The notes under the pieces: model-generated | Told to the model about the DNA's origin: nothing | The model's database searches: none | What the model saw: the letters and a program-made list of their open reading frames with translations, nothing else | Source: an uncultured Bacilli bacterium | GTDB taxonomy: Bacteria; Bacillota_I; Bacilli_A; RF39; UBA660 | Direction: 5' to 3' | Assembly (NCBI GenBank): GCA_944364705.1 | Contig: CALVWH010000045.1 | Coordinates: 1-8,046 of the forward strand | DNA length: 8,046 nucleotides | Part shown: positions 6,242-8,046 of the stretch, one piece after another | Layout: each line of letters opens with the position of its first letter | Position numbering within the stretch: position 1 is the first letter of the stretch | Made by a program: the position numbers and the translations under genes

Positions 6242-6280
6242 AAAACTACTCTCAATTTAATTGAAAGTAGTTTTATTTTA
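6242..6280 (+). terminator. Strong rho-independent terminator
   Basis: A stem of nine pairs, AAAACTACT/AGTAGTTTT, one C-A mismatch, then TCAA/TTGA closes a five-base loop and is followed by ATTTTA. The flanking A-run on the other side means it could also stop minus-strand transcripts. It insulates the promoter that follows from upstream reading. Confidence 0.7.
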
Positions 6281-6300
6281 TCAATTTAGAAAACACACTT

Positions 6301-6323
6301 GTACATTGACATAATCAATGTAC
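6301..6323. promoter_or_regulatory. Palindromic operator-like site 1
   Basis: GTACATTGA, five bases, TCAATGTAC is a perfect 9-bp inverted repeat, extendable by CACAC/GTGTG around a two-base bulge. Its core ATTGA-N5-TCAAT is the same as in site 2, 26 bp downstream. It could instead be a hairpin, but no T-run follows. Confidence 0.5.
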
Positions 6324-6328
6324 GTGTG

Positions 6329-6347
6329 AAATTGATTGAATCAATTT
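6329..6347. promoter_or_regulatory. Palindromic operator-like site 2 overlapping the -35
   Basis: AAATTGATT, G, AATCAATTT is a perfect 9-bp inverted repeat that overlaps the first two bases of the -35 box at 6346. Its core is again ATTGA-N5-TCAAT. A dimeric regulator bound here would block RNA polymerase. No regulator gene is identifiable in the window. Confidence 0.5.
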
Positions 6348-6373
6348 GACTTTTTAGAAAAATATGGTATAAT
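6346..6373 (+). promoter_or_regulatory. Strong promoter of the broken orphan gene
   Basis: TTGACT (6346-6351), 16 bp, TATAAT (6368-6373), with an extended TG at 6365-6366. This is the strongest promoter in the island. Transcription would begin near 6380, just before the Shine-Dalgarno AAGGGGG (6385-6391) of the gene starting at 6402. Confidence 0.75.
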
Positions 6374-6401
6374 GCGTAAGCAACAAGGGGGAAAAATATA
6401 T

Positions 6402-7065
6402 ATGGATGAAACAATGAAGAAAATTTATCAAACAAATTGTAATATGGGACTTGAAGAAAATTTGAATCCTAGTGTAATAAATAAATAAATTAATTAATGC
6501 TTATTTATTTAAAGAATACATAGAGAGTGAAGGCTTTAATCCAGAAAGATATAATCAATTGTTAGAACTTAATCAGGATGTGTTAGGTTCCGTATCAACA
6601 TTATTAAAAGAGTATCAGCAATTTTTATTATCAACAAAAGTTGATTATAATGAGTTGCAGTCTGCTGGAATTTATGGTGCGAATGGTTTTGTAGAAAAAG
6701 ATGGTATATTTGTTCCAAAATCACTTAAAGCTGATGATTATTTCTTTGGTGGTTATCTTCCCAAAGTTCCATATAAAAGACATTGGTATAAATATCCGAA
6801 AATAGGCGAAGATTTTTGTGAATATGATGTAACAATTTCGAATGGTATATCTAAAGAAGATCAATTTGATTTAATATTACACTCAGACATGGATTTATTT
6901 TTAGGAGATGTGTTAGATATATCTGATGAAAACTATGAAATAAATAAAAAACAATTATTAATGAAATTATATCAAATAAGAGGCAATAGCACTGGACTAA
7001 ATATAAGTGCAGATTATGATCATAAACTTGGAAAAGAATATGTTTTACTAAGTAGAAGAAAATAA
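6402..7065 (+). pseudogene. Unrecognised gene broken by a 4-bp repeat frameshift
   Basis: The ATG at 6402 has a good Shine-Dalgarno ten bases upstream and a strong promoter. Its frame reads 28 codons (MDETMKKIYQTN ... SVINK) and stops at TAA 6486-6488. The next frame is open from 6481 to the TAA at 7063-7065. The switch lies in three tandem AATA units (6476-6487). Removing one unit joins SVINK directly to LINAYLFKEY and gives one 219-residue protein. The product would be soluble and cytoplasmic, with a helical N-terminal part (to about 90) and a mixed aromatic C-terminal part (GGYLPKVPYKRHWYKYP, NISADYDHKLGKEY). I do not recognise it. The long frame could start only at a weak TTG (6559) without a ribosome binding site, so it is a pseudogene or is phase-variable. 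Confidence 0.7.
6476..6490 (+). repeat. AATA tetranucleotide tract inside the orphan gene
   Basis: Three full AATA units plus AAT. With two units the reading frame is whole, and with three it is broken. Such tracts can slip in replication. Three units is short for efficient phase variation, so a fixed mutation is equally possible. Confidence 0.75.
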
Positions 7066-7101
7066 TTTTCACAAATTAATCATCCAATATAATAAAAAAT
7101 A

Positions 7102-7110
7102 TGTTATACT
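7102..7110 (+). promoter_or_regulatory. Extended -10 box upstream of the intron tail
   Basis: TGTTATACT gives a near-consensus extended -10 about 35 bases after the end of the broken gene. No -35 of note. It could drive a transcript through the intron remnant into the downstream gene. Confidence 0.35.
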
Positions 7111-7156
7111 ATAGTTCGTTAAATTTATTACTAACGATTTCTTTTACTTTAGGAGT

Positions 7157-7315
7157 TGTTGTACTTCTCTCTCTCGGGCACTAGATTGATCGTTACTCGA
7201 ACTAGAAAGAGTTCGTTTTTATATATAAAGATATAAATGGAACAACCGTATACGAGAACCGCATGTACGGTGGTGTGAGAAGGCAAAATAATTTAATTAT
7301 TTTCCTTTACTCGAT
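7157..7315 (+). mobile_element. Group II intron 3' end (domains V and VI)
   Basis: The order GCACTAGATTGAT, a CGAACT/AGTTCG hairpin (7198-7215), the CCGTA...TACGGTGGTGTGAGA block and a final CTCGAT matches the 3' end of bacterial group II introns with the reverse-transcriptase gene removed. Domain V: 7242-7250 pairs with 7266-7274 at eight of nine positions, but with an A-G mismatch in the lower helix, an A-C mismatch in the upper helix and a five-base loop, so it is probably inactive. Domain VI: GAG-AAGG (7276-7282) pairs with CCTT-TA-CTC, leaving bulged A7309 seven bases from the end, the canonical branch position. The inner hairpin (AAAATAAT/ATTATTTT) is perfect. No 5' intron part or reverse transcriptase was found. 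The left limit is approximate. Confidence 0.65.
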
Positions 7316-7351
7316 TAGATAATTATCTGTTAATTTTAGAAGGTGATTGTT

Positions 7352-7933
7352 TTGATTGTTTATAGATGTGTTAGTGAGAGAGAACTTGCATGTATGATTG
7401 GAATTCCAAATGATATAAGTGGTCCTCGAGGGGAAAATACTTTTAAATATGAAGAGAAAGTAGAATATAAACATTTCTTTTATCATTATGCTTCAACAAT
7501 ATCATTTATGGATATACAAAATTTGGATAGATATTATAATAAGTATTCAATTATTATGGCTTATGATATTAATGATGAACTTTTAAAGGAACATTTTGGT
7601 TTAGGACAATATAATTTAGGTAGTGTTTCTAAAGAATACAAGGATGCCATATTGCAATATTTTGAAACAATATATTTTCCTGAATTCGCAATACCAAGTT
7701 TTCTAATTACTAAAGACATGGTAGTAGGAATAGGCAACAAAAAAAGAATTACTCCAGTAAGTTATATATGTTATGATGATATGGATGATAGCATTAGAAA
7801 AAGTGAACAAAATTTTTTAGAATATGAAAAATGGTTATTTGAGAATGGAACAAATGTGTCAAAAGATTTAGTATTAGATAATAGTGAAAATCTATTTCCA
7901 ATTAATCGTGATAAAGTAAATAAAAAGGTGTAG
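7352..7933 (+). CDS. Unrecognised orphan protein, possible ART-like fold
   Basis: The protein has 193 residues from TTG 7352, chosen because AGAAGGTGA (7338-7346) lies at normal spacing. An upstream GTG (7343) falls inside that ribosome binding site. I do not recognise the family. It has no membrane segment or signal peptide. Visible points are YRCVSEREL at 4-12, GENTFKYEEKVEYKHFF at 27-43, YASTISF at 46-52, FGLGQYNLG at 82-90 and FPEFAIPS at 109-116. An early YR, then an S-T-x-S strand, then a glutamate before a strand loosely fits the R-S-E order of ADP-ribosyltransferase folds. This is weak and speculative. It begins about 36 bases after the intron tail and ends just before the right repeat, with no obvious terminator other than the hairpin in that repeat. 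Codon use is very AT-rich like the rest of the island. Confidence 0.8.
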   Translation: MIVYRCVSERELACMIGIPNDISGPRGENTFKYEEKVEYKHFFYHYASTISFMDIQNLDRYYNKYSIIMAYDINDELLKEHFGLGQYNLGSVSKEYKDAILQYFETIYFPEFAIPSFLITKDMVVGIGNKKRITPVSYICYDDMDDSIRKSEQNFLEYEKWLFENGTNVSKDLVLDNSENLFPINRDKVNKKV

Positions 7934-7940
7934 ATAACTT

Positions 7941-8046
7941 CCTCAACGGCACAAAAATGAAAAGATCCTTTTAATTTCAAGGTTTTTAATTTGTAAAAAA
8001 GCTTTAGGTACAAACGGTGTACAAATTTTATTGATTAATTTAAGCA
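7941..8046 (+). repeat. Right copy of the ssrA-end direct repeat (attR-like), cut by window end
   Basis: Collinear with 5198-5304 from CCTCA onward. The tmRNA acceptor part is diverged (AACGGCAC in place of GCTCCACC), while the distal part from GTACAAATTTT to the last base is identical over 28 bases. The match continues to the last base of the window, so its right limit is unknown. Confidence 0.65.
7956..7988 (+). terminator. Hairpin in the right repeat, likely terminator of the orphan gene
   Basis: CCTT (7967-7970) pairs with AAGG (7979-7982), extended by flanking A and T pairs with one T-T mismatch, and is followed by TTTTTAATTT. The arrangement corresponds to the ssrA terminator hairpin in the left copy. 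It follows the orphan gene's stop by about 25 bases. Confidence 0.4.

Noticed and set aside
6301..6347. CRISPR-like repeats
   Set aside because: Only two palindromes 26 bp apart with no spacer-sized unique sequence between them. They fit operators on a promoter.
6851..7072. Minus-strand open frame opposite the broken orphan gene
   Set aside because: A shadow rich in Leu, Ile and Phe with no ribosome binding site, opposite a better-supported frame.
7771..8013. Minus-strand open frame across the end of the orphan gene and the repeat
   Set aside because: It starts inside the right repeat with no ribosome binding site and mirrors the plus-strand gene.

Overview
The window is AT-rich chromosomal DNA from a spore-forming, low-GC Gram-positive bacterium of the Bacilli, probably a gut lineage near the Erysipelotrichales/RF39/Mollicutes branch. 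Two sporulation genes (spoIVA, spoVIF) show that it sporulates. Trp is read as TGG and TGA is used as a stop, so the code is the standard bacterial one. The tmRNA tag ends in VAFA, an ending I associate with mollicute-type tags rather than the usual ALAA. The exact taxon is an inference.

Positions 1-4733 are an ordinary core block with every gene on the minus strand. In transcription order it holds engB, an unrecognised 152-codon gene, der, spoVIF, spoIVA, and the N-terminal part of a membrane protein that runs off the left edge. engB, the 152-codon gene and der are tightly packed and look co-transcribed as a ribosome-assembly GTPase operon. A terminator follows der. spoVIF and spoIVA each have their own terminator and a plausible mother-cell sigma-type -10 box.

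The tmRNA gene ssrA (4834-5211) is divergent from engB and has a clear promoter. Its 3' end is a classic integration site. About 105 bp starting in the ssrA tail recur imperfectly at 7941-8046, where the window stops, and the last 28 bases are identical. The 2.7 kb between the copies (about 5212-7940) looks like an accessory island, or one module of a larger chain of insertions in ssrA. No integrase gene is visible here.

The island holds four parts. First is an IS30-type element (5339-6028) whose inverted ends survive but whose transposase has lost its catalytic half. Second is a non-coding stretch (6029-6400) with hairpins, a terminator, and a strong promoter with two matching palindromic operator-like sites. 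Third is an unrecognised gene (6402-7065) broken by one extra copy of a 4-bp repeat. Fourth is a second unrecognised gene (7352-7933) directly downstream of the 3' end (domains V and VI) of a group II intron. The second gene has a weak resemblance to ADP-ribosyltransferase-like folds, which is speculative. The two orphan genes behind a doubly operator-controlled promoter are the best candidates for an undescribed small system such as toxin-antitoxin or defence.
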